Assembly (NCBI RefSeq): GCF_001693385.1
Contig: NZ_CP016428.1
Coordinates: forward strand, 6,448,001-6,512,000
Origin: Bradyrhizobium icense
GTDB taxonomy: Bacteria > Pseudomonadota > Alphaproteobacteria > Rhizobiales > Xanthobacteraceae
Direction: 5' to 3'
DNA length: 64,000 bases
Shown: one piece after another, positions 42,287-51,504 of the stretch
Numbering within the stretch: the stretch's first letter is position 1
Layout of the letters: every line of letters starts with the position of its first letter
Translations under genes and position numbers: made by a program
The notes under the pieces: model-generated
The model's input: only the letters and a program-made list of their open reading frames with translations
Databases searched by the model: none
Told to the model about the DNA's origin: nothing

Positions 42287-43281
42287 GGCGCCGTCTCCAG
42301 CCTGGATTTCGCCACCGCGCGCAGCGCCGACGCCGCCTTGGTGCGCCGTTCGGTCAAATAGCGGTTGAGAACGCCGAGGATGCCGGTCGGCGAATAGATC
42401 AACAGCAGCATTACGGCCACCGCATAGAGCATCAGGTAATAGCCCTGGGTGAAGCGCAGCCATTCCGGCAGCAGCACCGCGATGGCAGCACCGAGGAACG
42501 GCCCGAAGAAGAATCCGGAGCCGCCGACGATCACCATCATCAACAGATCGAGCGAGAGCGAGAGATTGAAGGGAACCGGATCGATATATTGCGTCAGCGG
42601 CGCATAGAGCGTGCCGGCAACGCCGCCGAGCGCCGATCCGATCGCGAACGCCATCAGTGTGTAGCGCCGCGTGTCGATGCCCAGCGACAGCGCCCGCACC
42701 GGATTTTCGCGTAGCGCCACGAAGGCACGGCCCCAGGGCGAGCGGATCAGCCACCACATCGCCAGCGACACGATGCCGAGCGAGCCGAGGCAGAAATAAT
42801 AGAATGGCAGCGGCCGGTTGGTGGCGAAGCCCATGACATTGGGCCGGGGAATGTTGGAAATGCCGTAGATGCCCTTGGTGAGCCAGTCCTCGTTGCGGAA
42901 CACCAGGAAAGCCAGCGTCGAGAATGCCAGCGTAACAAAAGCCAGGTAGTGATGCTGCACGCGCAGTGCCGGATAGCCGAGGATCCAGCCGATGGCGAAA
43001 CACAGCGCGACCGCGACAGCGAGTGCGGCCACCAGCGGCAACCCTTGCGTGGTCATGATCGCCGCCGCATAGGCGCCGATGCCGACGAACGCGCCCTGCG
43101 CCAGCGAAACCTGGCCGGCATAACCCAGCGTCAGATTGAGGCCCATGGCAGCGATCGTCATCACGGCCCACTGGCTCAGGATGTACAGGCCATAGCGGTT
43201 GAAGTTCATCGGCACGATGATGAGGGCCGCGACCACGGCGACGCCGAGTGCGATCCGCAAATGTTTTCCTGACCAGGTCAT
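42283..43281 (-). CDS. ABC importer permease, LivM type
   Basis: 332 residues, about nine or ten hydrophobic helices. Family marks include LGYAGQVSLAQGAFVGIGAY near residue 53, the conserved ENPVRALSLGIDTRRYTLMA loop that contacts the ATPase, and MMVIVGGSGFFFGPFLGAAI near the end. It pairs with the LivH-type permease directly upstream; both overlaps (with LivH and LivG) are 4-base ATGA links, showing a tight operon. Confidence 0.94.
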   Translation of the reverse strand: MTWSGKHLRIALGVAVVAALIIVPMNFNRYGLYILSQWAVMTIAAMGLNLTLGYAGQVSLAQGAFVGIGAYAAAIMTTQGLPLVAALAVAVALCFAIGWILGYPALRVQHHYLAFVTLAFSTLAFLVFRNEDWLTKGIYGISNIPRPNVMGFATNRPLPFYYFCLGSLGIVSLAMWWLIRSPWGRAFVALRENPVRALSLGIDTRRYTLMAFAIGSALGGVAGTLYAPLTQYIDPVPFNLSLSLDLLMMVIVGGSGFFFGPFLGAAIAVLLPEWLRFTQGYYLMLYAVAVMLLLIYSPTGILGVLNRYLTERRTKAASALRAVAKSRLETAP

Positions 43282-44153
43282 ACCGTGCGCTCCTCGGGCC
43301 GACCGAGCAGGCCTTGCGGACGGAACAGGATGATGACAATCAGCAGGATCAGCGGCACGGCGGCGCGGTACTGCGTCGACACATAGGCGGCCGCCAGGTT
43401 GTCGACCACGCCGATCAGGAGCCCACCGGCAATGGCGCCGCGCACCTGGTTGAAGCCGCCGACGATCGCCGCGATGAATGCCGCCTGCCCCAGCACCTCG
43501 CCGGAGGAGAATTTCGCCAGATAGATCGGCGTGATCAATAGCGACGCCAGCGCCACCAGGAAGGCGTTGATCAGGAAGGTCAGCAGGATCATGCGCTCGA
43601 CCGGCACACCGATGATGCGGGCGACCGTCGGATTTTGTGCGGTGGCCTGCATCTGGTGCCCGATCGAGGTGCGATTCAGCAACGCGGTCAAGCCGATCAC
43701 CGCGGCAATCGCCAGCGCGAGCACGCCGAGGCTCTGCAGGGAAACGACCCTGCCGAGAACTGAGACGTCACCGACTGGCACGATAGACGGAAATGGCGAG
43801 GCCTCGGCGCTGAAGAACTGCTTCACCGCCTCCTTGATGCCGATCGCCAGCGCCATGGTCGCGATCGCCAGCGGCAGCACGCCGTGCCGCAGCATCGGAT
43901 CCACCAGCAGCAACTTGAAGCCGAGCCCCAAGAGCAGCAGCGACAGCAGGATGCCAAGGATAATGGCGAGCCAGAACGGCGCGCCCACGTGCATTACCGC
44001 CAGCATCAGGAACGCTGGCAGCATCACGAATTCGCCTTGCGCGAAATTGATGGTTTGCGACGTCTGCCACAGCAGCGTGAAACCGACCGCGACGATGGCG
44101 TAGATCGCCCCGGTCGCAAGACCTGCCACGAGAAGATCGAGCAGATTGGACAT
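43278..44153 (-). CDS. ABC importer permease, LivH type
   Basis: 291 residues with about eight helices. LivH marks are NLLDLLVAGLATGAIYAIVA at the start, GFTLLWQTSQTINFAQGEFV, the coupling loop RTSIGHQMQATAQNPTVARI, and GGFNQVRGAIAGGLLIGVVD. GGGAGAAGC precedes the ATG. It forms the membrane channel with the LivM-type protein. A 99-base gap with a strong hairpin separates it from the binding-protein gene upstream. Confidence 0.94.
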   Translation of the reverse strand: MSNLLDLLVAGLATGAIYAIVAVGFTLLWQTSQTINFAQGEFVMLPAFLMLAVMHVGAPFWLAIILGILLSLLLLGLGFKLLLVDPMLRHGVLPLAIATMALAIGIKEAVKQFFSAEASPFPSIVPVGDVSVLGRVVSLQSLGVLALAIAAVIGLTALLNRTSIGHQMQATAQNPTVARIIGVPVERMILLTFLINAFLVALASLLITPIYLAKFSSGEVLGQAAFIAAIVGGFNQVRGAIAGGLLIGVVDNLAAAYVSTQYRAAVPLILLIVIILFRPQGLLGRPEERTV

Positions 44154-44211
44154 GCTTCTCCCTCACCGTCACACACGGACGATATCAATTGTTTCGCAAT
44201 GCCTGATCGCG

Positions 44212-44243
44212 ACGGGTGGCACGTTCTTCCGCGCGCCACCCGT
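44212..44243 (-). other. Intercistronic hairpin between binding-protein and permease genes
   Basis: ACGGGTGGC and GCCACCCGT form a perfect 9-base stem with a 14-base loop, starting 10 bases after the stop of the binding-protein gene on the minus strand. There is no T run. Such hairpins commonly protect the upstream message or cause partial termination, so that the binding protein is made in excess over the permeases. Confidence 0.65.
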
Positions 44244-44252
44244 GCCTGTAGC

Positions 44253-45389
44253 TCAGTTCAGCTTCGGCAGTACCTGCTTGACGACCTGCTTGCCCTCGAC
44301 GATCTCGACGAGGAATCCCTGGCGATCGATGTCACCCTTCTCGTCGAAAGTCACATCCATCAGGATGCCGGGCTCGCTGGCGGCCTTGATGGTGAGGCCG
44401 TGAAGCGTATCAGCGAACTTTTTGGCGTCGACCTTGCCCATCTTCTCGGTGGTCGCCTTGACCATGTAGATCGCGAGATAGCCCTTGAGTCCGTTGTGAT
44501 CGGGGACGTAATTGTACTTCTTGACAAATTTTTCCCGGAACGCCTTGACCAGATCGACGGGTGCGTCGGTGGTAAGCCCAACGTGGCCGCGCGCGCCGTT
44601 TGCTGCGTCTCCAGCCAGTTCGACGACCTTTTGACCAACCAGGGTGGTCTCGCCCACCAGCGGCGCAGCGACTGCCTGGCGCTTCAGCTCCTTCAGGATG
44701 CGCGCGCTTTCTTCCTCATTGAGGTAGATGAAGACGGCATCGGGCGCCGCGGCCTTGATCTTGCTGACGTCGGCGGCGAAGTCGGCTTGCCCCGCTTCCG
44801 TAGATAGGTCGGCCGTCACCTTGATATTGTACTTGGCGAATTCCTTGCTGATGACGTCGCGGCCGCCTTTGCCGAAATCATTGTTGACCCAGACGATCGC
44901 GACCGATTTCGCCTTCAGCTCGTCGTTGATGTATTTGGCGACCTTCGGCATCGACGATTGCTGGCCGAACGAGGTGCGGAACAGGAACTTGTTGCCGCCC
45001 TGCGTCAGCTCGGCCGCCTCGCCGCCCATGATGTGGGCGATGCCGGCTTCGGCGGCGAGCGGTGAGGTGACCTTGACCGAGCCGGAATAGCCGGGCCCGA
45101 GCAGTACGTAGGGTTCATTGTCGAGCGCCTTCTGCACCTGCGCGCGCGCCACGCCGGGGTTCGATTGCGAGTCCGCGTGCGTGACCTCGAGCTTGCGGCC
45201 GAGCACGCCGCCCTTGCCGTTGATTTCTTCGATCGCGAGATCGATGCCATTTTTCCAGTTGTTGCCGACGGTGGCGCCGCCGCCCGATAGTTCGGCGACG
45301 TCGGCGAGTTTGATCGGCGCTCCTTGCGCGAACGCGGTTGCGGCCGATACGGTAACGAGCAATAGCCCCGCGAAAATTCCGGATCTCAT
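44253..45389 (-). CDS. ABC importer periplasmic substrate-binding protein (HAAT/LivK-like)
   Basis: 378 residues from the ATG at 45389, placed eight bases after AGGAGG; the ATG two codons earlier is too close. The signal peptide is MRSGIFAGLLLVTVSAATAF then AQG. The binding fold shows IKLADVAELSGGGATVGNNW, HADSQSNPGVARAQVQKALD, and VAIVWVNNDFGKGGRDVISK. The ligand is not readable, but the operon (dehydroshikimate dehydratase, shikimate dehydrogenase) argues for a hydroaromatic acid such as shikimate or quinate. Confidence 0.93.
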   Translation of the reverse strand: MRSGIFAGLLLVTVSAATAFAQGAPIKLADVAELSGGGATVGNNWKNGIDLAIEEINGKGGVLGRKLEVTHADSQSNPGVARAQVQKALDNEPYVLLGPGYSGSVKVTSPLAAEAGIAHIMGGEAAELTQGGNKFLFRTSFGQQSSMPKVAKYINDELKAKSVAIVWVNNDFGKGGRDVISKEFAKYNIKVTADLSTEAGQADFAADVSKIKAAAPDAVFIYLNEEESARILKELKRQAVAAPLVGETTLVGQKVVELAGDAANGARGHVGLTTDAPVDLVKAFREKFVKKYNYVPDHNGLKGYLAIYMVKATTEKMGKVDAKKFADTLHGLTIKAASEPGILMDVTFDEKGDIDRQGFLVEIVEGKQVVKQVLPKLN

Positions 45390-45440
45390 TTCCATCCCCT
45401 CCTGTTGTTTCGAAAGACGGCCTTGTAACCGGCCGCGTTG

Positions 45441-46331
45441 TTACGCTGCATTCACTTTAGCGTAGCGTTTGGCCATCACGGCGTCGAATGCATTTCCCAT
45501 TTCGACCGTCGACGGCTTCAACCCCGTAAACAGCTCGAATGCCTCCGCCGCCTGATAGATCGCGAGTTCGCGCCCGGTCATGACCTCTGCGCCATTCGCC
45601 TTCGCGGCATTCAAAAGCGGCGTCCACAGCGGCGTGTAGACCGCGTCCGCCACCCACAGGCCCCTGTGCAACAGCGCATCCGGAACGGGCGTGCCGCGGT
45701 TCGGCAGCATCCCGACCGGCGAACCGTTGACCACGCCGGTAACACCCTGCATGACCTCCTCGACGCTTTTGGCGACGCTTGGTCTGCCGCGGCTCTTGAT
45801 CTGGCTGGCAAGATGCGCTGCCTTGGCTATGTCGATATCGAATATCCTGATCTCGGCCACGCCGATCGCAGCGAGCGCAAAGGCGATCGCTCTGCCGACG
45901 CCACCCGCGCCGATCACGGCCACGGCGGCGTTCGCGGGATTCCGCACAAGGCTTGTCGCGGCCCGGGCGAATCCGGTGGTGTCGGTGTTGTATCCAATCA
46001 ACCGGCCATCTCTGACCACAACGGTGTTGACTGCGCCGATGGCACCCGCGCCAGGTGATAATTCATCGAGCAGGGAAATCACTGCTTCCTTGTAGGGAAA
46101 GGTGACGTTGACCCCTGCAAATCCCAGGCGTCGCACACCATCCAGCAGCAGCCGCAGCTCTTCCTGGCCCGCGCCGGCAACTTCGATGAGCTGGTAGTGG
46201 CAATGCGCGCCGAGCGCTTCGGCGGCGCGCTCATGCATCGCAGGCGACGCCGAATGCGCGATTGGGGCTCCGATCAGGCCGGTGAGAAACCGGCGATCGG
46301 CGGGAGCGGGGTGTCGGGCGGCAGGGCTCAT
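45441..46331 (-). CDS. Shikimate/quinate dehydrogenase family protein
   Basis: 296 residues. The substrate site is intact: GLIGAPIAHSASPAMHERAA (Ser pair), then VTFPYKEAVISLLDE, which carries the catalytic Lys, and GAVNTVVVRDGRLIGYNTDT with the catalytic Asp region. The NAD(P) site is VIGAGGVGRAIAFAL, followed by IRIFDIDIAKA; an Asp at the end of beta-2 rather than Arg/Thr favours NAD. Preference for NAD and the place next to a dehydroshikimate dehydratase suggest a catabolic enzyme oxidising shikimate or quinate, not the biosynthetic AroE. Confidence 0.92.
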   Translation of the reverse strand: MSPAARHPAPADRRFLTGLIGAPIAHSASPAMHERAAEALGAHCHYQLIEVAGAGQEELRLLLDGVRRLGFAGVNVTFPYKEAVISLLDELSPGAGAIGAVNTVVVRDGRLIGYNTDTTGFARAATSLVRNPANAAVAVIGAGGVGRAIAFALAAIGVAEIRIFDIDIAKAAHLASQIKSRGRPSVAKSVEEVMQGVTGVVNGSPVGMLPNRGTPVPDALLHRGLWVADAVYTPLWTPLLNAAKANGAEVMTGRELAIYQAAEAFELFTGLKPSTVEMGNAFDAVMAKRYAKVNAA

Positions 46332-46433
46332 GATCTGGCTATCAACGGTCGCGAAGGCTGCTCGGGCACGTCCCGGCGCTCGCGACGATAGCGCGTTACC
46401 AACCTAACACAATTATCTATTTATGCCTTGGAG

Positions 46434-46448
46434 ATAACATGATGTTAT
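46434..46448. promoter_or_regulatory. Perfect palindrome ATAACATGATGTTAT, candidate LysR operator
   Basis: A 15-base palindrome with T-N11-A form overlaps the stop codon of the LysR gene and lies about 100 bases before the shikimate dehydrogenase start. Outer arms GGAGA/TCTCC extend it. It could be the binding site by which the LysR protein controls the catabolic genes, or act as a 3' hairpin of lysR; it has no T run. Confidence 0.5.
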
Positions 46449-47383
46449 TTTCTCCGGGACCGAGAGTCCGCCTTCCGCGGCGCCAGCTTCTCCGGCTCGA
46501 CCGCCCGCATTTCCGACCGCAGGCACTCGATGAAATGTTCGATGTGGAGCGACAGCGGCGCGCCGCGTTTCACCGCAATGTAGGTGTCGAATCTGGTCGG
46601 CTCGACGATCCTGAGCAATTCGATGCCCGGATAACCGCCATGGGCGACGGTAAATTGGTCGATCACGGCAATGCCGAGGCCGGCCTTGACCAGTGCGCAC
46701 ACGGTCGTGCCGAAGCGCGCGCGGATGGTGATGTCGTAGTCGAGTTTGTTGCGGGCAAAGATCTCCGCCATGATCCGCCCGTAGGGATCGTTGGGGTCGA
46801 TGCCGATCAGCGGATAGCGGATGATTTCCGCGGCCGAGACCTGCTTGCATCCGACAAGCTCGTGCCCCGCCGGCACGATGCAGAACAATTCGCCCGATGC
46901 GAGCGGCAGGAAGTCGAGACCGGGATGATCGAGCCGGTAGCTCATCGCGACGCAATCGCCGCGGCCGAGCAACAGGTAATCAACAGCCTCCTCGATCTTG
47001 AGAATGTTGATGTCGATCCGCAAGTCGGGATAGCGCCGCCGCACCCGTTCGATCGCGCGCGGCACCATGACCTGCGAGATGCTCGGCACCGAGCCGATCC
47101 GCAGTTCCGACAATTCGCCGCGCCCGATCTTGGAGATGATCTCGGTGAGATCATCAACCTTCTCGTAGACGCCGTTGATCTGTTCGAAGATGCTGCGGGC
47201 TTCCGGCGTCGGAAAATAACGTCCGTTCTGACGCTGGAAGAAGCGGATTCCGAGTGACTTCTCGGTGTATTTCACAAGCCGGCTGATCCCCGGCGCCGAT
47301 ACGTTCAGCAGCCTCGCGGCCCCACCTATTGTCCCGGTCACCATCACGGCCCGGATCACCTCTACCTGGCGAAGCGTCATCAT
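46445..47383 (-). CDS. LysR-family transcriptional regulator
   Basis: 312 residues. The N-terminal winged helix is plain: TLRQVEVIRAVMVTGTIGGA, then ARLLNVSAPGISRLVKYTEK and LGIRFFQRQNGRYFPTPEAR. The co-inducer domain follows with RIGSVPSISQVMVPRAIERV. An ATG one codon later is an equal start. It is the first minus-strand gene of the hydroaromatic cluster and divergent from a thiolase gene, so it is the likely regulator of the cluster in response to its substrate or product. Confidence 0.93.
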   Translation of the reverse strand: MMTLRQVEVIRAVMVTGTIGGAARLLNVSAPGISRLVKYTEKSLGIRFFQRQNGRYFPTPEARSIFEQINGVYEKVDDLTEIISKIGRGELSELRIGSVPSISQVMVPRAIERVRRRYPDLRIDINILKIEEAVDYLLLGRGDCVAMSYRLDHPGLDFLPLASGELFCIVPAGHELVGCKQVSAAEIIRYPLIGIDPNDPYGRIMAEIFARNKLDYDITIRARFGTTVCALVKAGLGIAVIDQFTVAHGGYPGIELLRIVEPTRFDTYIAVKRGAPLSLHIEHFIECLRSEMRAVEPEKLAPRKADSRSRRK

Positions 47384-47430
47384 GTGCGAGCTCTGATACT
47401 GGCGCGCGGACGGCCGCGAGCTGATGACTA

Positions 47431-47443
47431 TTATATGGCATAA
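47431..47443. promoter_or_regulatory. T-N11-A element between lysR and thiolase genes
   Basis: TTATATGGCATAA has TTAT/ATAA arms and T-N11-A spacing, 48 bases before the LysR start. It is a weak candidate for LysR autoregulation; the surrounding stretch is AT-rich. The rest of the 47384-47705 gap has no other supported feature. Confidence 0.3.
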
Positions 47444-47705
47444 CGAATTCCAAAAAGGGGCGTTCGACGCTTTCGGAAGTGAATCCCCGATGGAGCCAGG
47501 CTGGAAGGGACGTAATTCCCCCCGAGCGAAACATCTCCGTCACCATGTCACGGCCGCCCACGAATTCGCCGCGCACGTCAGGTGGGTTCCAGCCGGTGGA
47601 GAGCGCCTTCCTGCACAGGGGAGGCGCGCGAACATTGCATTGCATTCCAACGTATAGATGATTATCGTCATATAAATCAGTCGCGAGCGAACAGGAGAAC
47701 CCGTC

Positions 47706-48902
47706 ATGACCGCCCCCTCCGACCCCGTCGTCATTCTTTCCGCTGCCCGTACGCCGCTGGGCCGTTTCATGGGCGAGCTGTCGCCGTTCAGCGCTCACAA
47801 GCTCGGCTCCCACGTGATCGGCGCCGCGCTGGACCGCGCGAAGCTCGCACCCGAACGGATCGACGAGGTCTTTATGGGCAACGTGCTGCCGGCTGGCCAG
47901 GGCCAGGCGCCTGCCCGGCAGGCCGCCCGCGGCGCCAAGCTGCCTGACGCCACCGGCGCCACCACCATCAACAAGGTCTGCGGCTCCGGCATGAAAGCGA
48001 CCATGCTCGGCCACGATGTCATCAATGCAGGCTCGGCCAACATCGTGCTGTCCGGCGGCATGGAGAGCATGTCGAACGCGCCCTATTTGCTGGCCAAGGC
48101 GCGCGGCGGCTATCGCGCGGGCCATGACCGGATTATCGACCACATGATGATGGACGGGCTGGAAGACGCCTATGAGACCGGCCGCTCGATGGGCGATTTC
48201 GGCGAAGCCACCGCTGAAGCCTATCAGTTCACCCGCAAGGACCAGGACGCCTACGCGATGGAGACGCTCACGCGCGCACGCAAGGCGGTAGAAGGCGGCG
48301 CCTTCAAGGCTGAAATCACGCCGATCACGCTGGCGGAAAAGGCCGGACCACGCGTCATTGCCAATGACGAACATCCGCTCAAGGTCGACCCTGCAAAGAT
48401 CCCTGGCCTGAAGCCGGCATTTCGGGCCAACGGCACCATCACGCCGGCCGCATCCTCGGCTAACGCCGACGGCGCCGCGGCACTCATTCTGGCAAAGCGT
48501 TCGCTCGCCGATCGCGAAGGCCTGCCGGTGCTGGCCGAGATCAAGGGCCACGCCACCCATAGCCAGGAGCCGCAATGGTTCACCACTGCGCCGATCCCGG
48601 CGATCCGGAAGCTACTCGACAAGGTCGGCTGGAGCGTCGGCGATGTCGACCTGTTCGAGATCAACGAGGCCTTTGCCGTGGTGGCGATGGCGGCGCAGAA
48701 GGATCTCGGCATCGCGAGAGAAAAGCTCAACGTCAATGGGGGCGCCTGCGCGCTCGGTCATCCGATCGGCGCCACCGGCGCGCGGCTGATCGTGACGCTA
48801 CTGCATGCGCTGGAAGCGCAGAACTTGACGCGCGGGGTCGCCGCACTTTGCATAGGCGGTGGTGAGGCGACCGCCATCGCGGTAGAGCGCATCGTCCGCT
48901 GA
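47706..48902 (+). CDS. Acetyl-CoA C-acetyltransferase (thiolase)
   Basis: 398 residues, full length. The nucleophile Cys is in NKVCGSGMKATMLG, the catalytic His in [20 protein letters not shown], and the second Cys in ALCIGGGEATAIAVER. The enzyme joins or cleaves acyl-CoA and acetyl-CoA. It is encoded alone on the plus strand; AACAGGAG lies seven bases upstream of the start. A deleted copy of the same gene type is found at 24.1 kb. The promoter region is shared with the LysR gene. Confidence 0.95.
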   Translation: MTAPSDPVVILSAARTPLGRFMGELSPFSAHKLGSHVIGAALDRAKLAPERIDEVFMGNVLPAGQGQAPARQAARGAKLPDATGATTINKVCGSGMKATMLGHDVINAGSANIVLSGGMESMSNAPYLLAKARGGYRAGHDRIIDHMMMDGLEDAYETGRSMGDFGEATAEAYQFTRKDQDAYAMETLTRARKAVEGGAFKAEITPITLAEKAGPRVIANDEHPLKVDPAKIPGLKPAFRANGTITPAASSANADGAAALILAKRSLADREGLPVLAEIKGHATHSQEPQWFTTAPIPAIRKLLDKVGWSVGDVDLFEINEAFAVVAMAAQKDLGIAREKLNVNGGACALGHPIGATGARLIVTLLHALEAQNLTRGVAALCIGGGEATAIAVERIVR

Positions 48903-48969
48903 CGGAGCAACCAAGCGGAGCATACACTCGCGAGCACACGAAAATGTCGCTCGCCGTTTTGTGACGTGC

Positions 48970-49010
48970 AAAAAGCTTGCAAGGGGCCCTCGGCCAAGGA
49001 CCTTGCAAGC
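48970..49010 (-). terminator. Rho-independent terminator on the minus strand
   Basis: GCTTGCAAGG (48975-48984) and CCTTGCAAGC (49001-49010) are perfect 10-base arms. On the minus strand the stem is followed by five T residues. It ends transcription arriving from the nitronate monooxygenase operon and separates it from the thiolase gene. Confidence 0.8.
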
Positions 49011-49029
49011 GCAAATGAAACTCGCAAAG

Positions 49030-49187
49030 CTCATCGCCGCACTGCCTGATCATGCGTCGGAGCGCGGGGGTCAGTTGATCGGACAAGGCGTCGCGCGCCT
49101 CGGGCCGGTTCAGCGTGATGAGTGCGACGCGATCCGGGATTTCACACAGCAATTCACCTGTGCCTGGTGTCGACCTCGACCCGATTT
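49030..49187 (-). pseudogene. Enoyl-CoA hydratase relic (N-terminal part only)
   Basis: On the minus strand the frame reads PGTGELLCEIPDRVALITLN and goes on RPEARDALSDQLTPALRR, MIRQCGDE. This is a good crotonase N-terminus, and then it breaks off. There is no start codon in place and none of the oxyanion-hole or catalytic parts. It sits directly downstream of the nitronate monooxygenase gene, so an original operon member seems to have been lost here. Confidence 0.8.
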
Positions 49188-49208
49188 CCTACCATCCGCA
49201 CTGCACCT

Positions 49209-50213
49209 TCACGCAACCTTCAGGGCTTCCTTGCTGTCGGCGTCCAGGAACCCCGTAAGCCGGCCCCTGATCAGCCGCTCGGCATCCGCCATGATGCGGT
49301 CGATCAATTCCTTCACCGTCGGGATGTCGCGAATGAGCCCTGCCACCATGCCGCAGCTCCAGGCGCCGGCGTCCATATCGCCTTCGATCATCACCTTGGG
49401 ATAGACGCCCGCCACCTGATCGTGGATGTCGTCAATCTTGAGGCTCTTGCCTTTCTCTCGCTCGATCTCGAGCAGGTGCTCGACGCCCTTGTTGTTCAAT
49501 ACCCGTTCGGTATTACGCAACGCGCGCATGACAAGGCGCGTATCGAGCTCCGATGCCTTCACCAGCGCATTCTTGACGTTCTCGTGCACGGGCGCTTCCT
49601 TGGTGGCAATAAAGCGCGTGCCCATGTTCATGCCAGCGGCGCCCATCGCCAGCGCCGCGACCAGGCTGCGCGCATCAGCCATGCCGCCTGAAGCGACGAA
49701 GGGAATCTTCAGTTCCTCGGCCGCGCGCGGCAGCAGGATCATGTTGGGCATATCGTCTTCGCCGGGATGGCCGCCGCATTCGAAACCGTCGACGCTGACG
49801 GCATCGCAGCCGATCTGCTCGGCCTTCAGCGAATGCCGGACGGACGTGCATTTGTGAATAACCTTGATGCCCGCCGCCTTCAGGGCCGGCATATATTGTT
49901 CGGGGCTGCGCCCGGCAGTTTCGACGATCTTGACGCCGCCCTCCCTGATGGCGGCGATGTATTCCGGATAGGGCGGCGCGGTAAAGGTCGGCAGAAAGGT
50001 CAGGTTCACACCGATCGGCTTGTCGGTCATATCGCGGCAACGTGCGATCTCCTTGGCCAACAGCTCCGGCGTCCGTTGCGTCAGGCCGGTGATGATCCCG
50101 AGCCCGCCGGCGTTCGATACTGCGGCCGCCAGCTCGGCAAACCCGACATAGTGCATTCCGCCTTGAATGATCGGATGTTCGATGCCGAACATCTCGGTAA
50201 TTGCAGTCTTCAC
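49209..50213 (-). CDS. Nitronate monooxygenase (NAD(P)H-dependent flavin oxidoreductase) family protein
   Basis: 334 residues from a GTG that has GGAGG six bases upstream. The FMN-binding TIM barrel shows EHPIIQGGMHYVGFAELAAA, SNAGGLGIITGLTQRTPELL, the flavin-loop SVDGFECGGHPGED, and ASGGMADARSLVAALAMGAA. The His in GGHPG fits the class I active site. Members oxidise alkyl nitronates or act as enoyl reductases. As the last intact gene of an acyl-CoA operon it may reduce an unsaturated acyl-CoA instead of detoxifying nitronate; this is inference. Confidence 0.9.
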   Translation of the reverse strand: MKTAITEMFGIEHPIIQGGMHYVGFAELAAAVSNAGGLGIITGLTQRTPELLAKEIARCRDMTDKPIGVNLTFLPTFTAPPYPEYIAAIREGGVKIVETAGRSPEQYMPALKAAGIKVIHKCTSVRHSLKAEQIGCDAVSVDGFECGGHPGEDDMPNMILLPRAAEELKIPFVASGGMADARSLVAALAMGAAGMNMGTRFIATKEAPVHENVKNALVKASELDTRLVMRALRNTERVLNNKGVEHLLEIEREKGKSLKIDDIHDQVAGVYPKVMIEGDMDAGAWSCGMVAGLIRDIPTVKELIDRIMADAERLIRGRLTGFLDADSKEALKVA

Positions 50214-50264
50214 GCGTGCCTCCGATGTGTTTTTACAGATCCCGTCTAGCCGGTATGTTGGTCG

Positions 50265-51452
50265 TCAGTGGACAATTTCGAGGAGGCCCGCGGCGCCCAT
50301 GCCGCCGCCGACGCACATCGTAACAACGGCGTATTTCGCCTTGCGCCGGCGGCCCTCGATCAAGGCGTGGCCAGTCAGCCGCGCGCCGGTCATGCCGTAG
50401 GGATGGCCAACCGCAATCGAGCCCCCGTTGACGTTGAGCTTTTCGGGGTCGATCCCAAGCTTGTCGCGACAATAAATCACCTGCACCGCGAATGCCTCGT
50501 TCAATTCCCAGAGATCGATATCATCGACCTTGAGTCCGTGTCGCTTGAGCAGCCGGGGCACGGCATAGACCGGGCCGACACCCATCTCGTCCGGTTCACA
50601 ACCTGCGCTGACAAAGCCACGGAAGATGCCCAGCGGCTTCAGACCCTTTTGCGCCGCGAGCTTGTCGCTCATGATGACGGCGGCGCTGGCGCCATCCGAA
50701 AGCTGACTGGCATTGCCGCCTGTGATCGTGAAACCTGGCCCCTTGGCCGGCTTGACACCTGCGAGACCTTCGGCCGTGGTATCGGGACGCGGCCCCTCGT
50801 CCGCTGATAGCGTCACCTGCTGATAGGACACGGCGCCGCTCGCCTTGTCCGTGACCGCCATGGTCGTTTTGATCGGCGCGAGTTCGTCGTTAAAGCGGCC
50901 TCCCTGTTGCGCGGCCGCCGTTCGTCGCTGGCTCTCGAGGCTGTATTCGTCCTGACGTTCGCGCGAGATGTCGTAGCGCTTCGCGACGATCTCGGCAGTA
51001 TCCAGCATCGCGATGTAGGCGTCCCCTTTCATCGCGAGTAGTTCGGGATCGACGGCATGAAAATTGTTGAACTGGTTGTTCTGGACCAGGCTGATGGATT
51101 CGCCGCCGCCGCCGATGGCAACCTCCACGCCGTCGAAAATGACTGAACGCGCAGCCAGCGCAATGGCCTGAAGGCCGGACGCGCATTGGCGATCGATGGT
51201 CGTTCCGGCCACGCTCACCGGAAGTCCGGCGCGCAGCAGCGCCTTGCGTGCGATGTTGGTGCCGGTGGTGCCCTGTTGCATAGCGCAGCCCATCACGACA
51301 TCCTCGACCTCGCCACCCTCCATGTTAGCGCGCGACAACGCAGCGGAAATGGCATGACCCAGCAACGTCGCGCCCTCGGTATTATTGAGGGCACCCTTGT
51401 AAGCCTTGCCAATGGGGGTGCGAGCAGTGGAGACGATTACGGCTTCAGTCAT
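50265..51452 (-). CDS. Acetyl-CoA C-acyltransferase (thiolase)
   Basis: 395 residues. The nucleophile Cys is in [20 protein letters not shown], the His in [20 protein letters not shown], and the second Cys in [20 protein letters not shown]. The YGMTGAR variant is typical of catabolic 3-ketoacyl-CoA thiolases. It should perform the final thiolytic cut of the beta-oxidation-like pathway encoded by the operon upstream (ligase, SDR, two acyl-CoA dehydrogenases). Confidence 0.94.
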   Translation of the reverse strand: MTEAVIVSTARTPIGKAYKGALNNTEGATLLGHAISAALSRANMEGGEVEDVVMGCAMQQGTTGTNIARKALLRAGLPVSVAGTTIDRQCASGLQAIALAARSVIFDGVEVAIGGGGESISLVQNNQFNNFHAVDPELLAMKGDAYIAMLDTAEIVAKRYDISRERQDEYSLESQRRTAAAQQGGRFNDELAPIKTTMAVTDKASGAVSYQQVTLSADEGPRPDTTAEGLAGVKPAKGPGFTITGGNASQLSDGASAAVIMSDKLAAQKGLKPLGIFRGFVSAGCEPDEMGVGPVYAVPRLLKRHGLKVDDIDLWELNEAFAVQVIYCRDKLGIDPEKLNVNGGSIAVGHPYGMTGARLTGHALIEGRRRKAKYAVVTMCVGGGMGAAGLLEIVH

Positions 51453-51504
51453 TGTTTACCTCTGGTCGGGGTGCGGAAGTCGATTGGCTGTGTTGGAAGG
51501 AGAT

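Noticed and set aside
42287..43339. Upstream extension of the LivG-type frame to 598 residues, suggesting a permease-ATPase fusion
   Set aside because: The extra part is the permease gene read in the wrong phase; the true start is the ATG at 42286 with a 4-base overlap.
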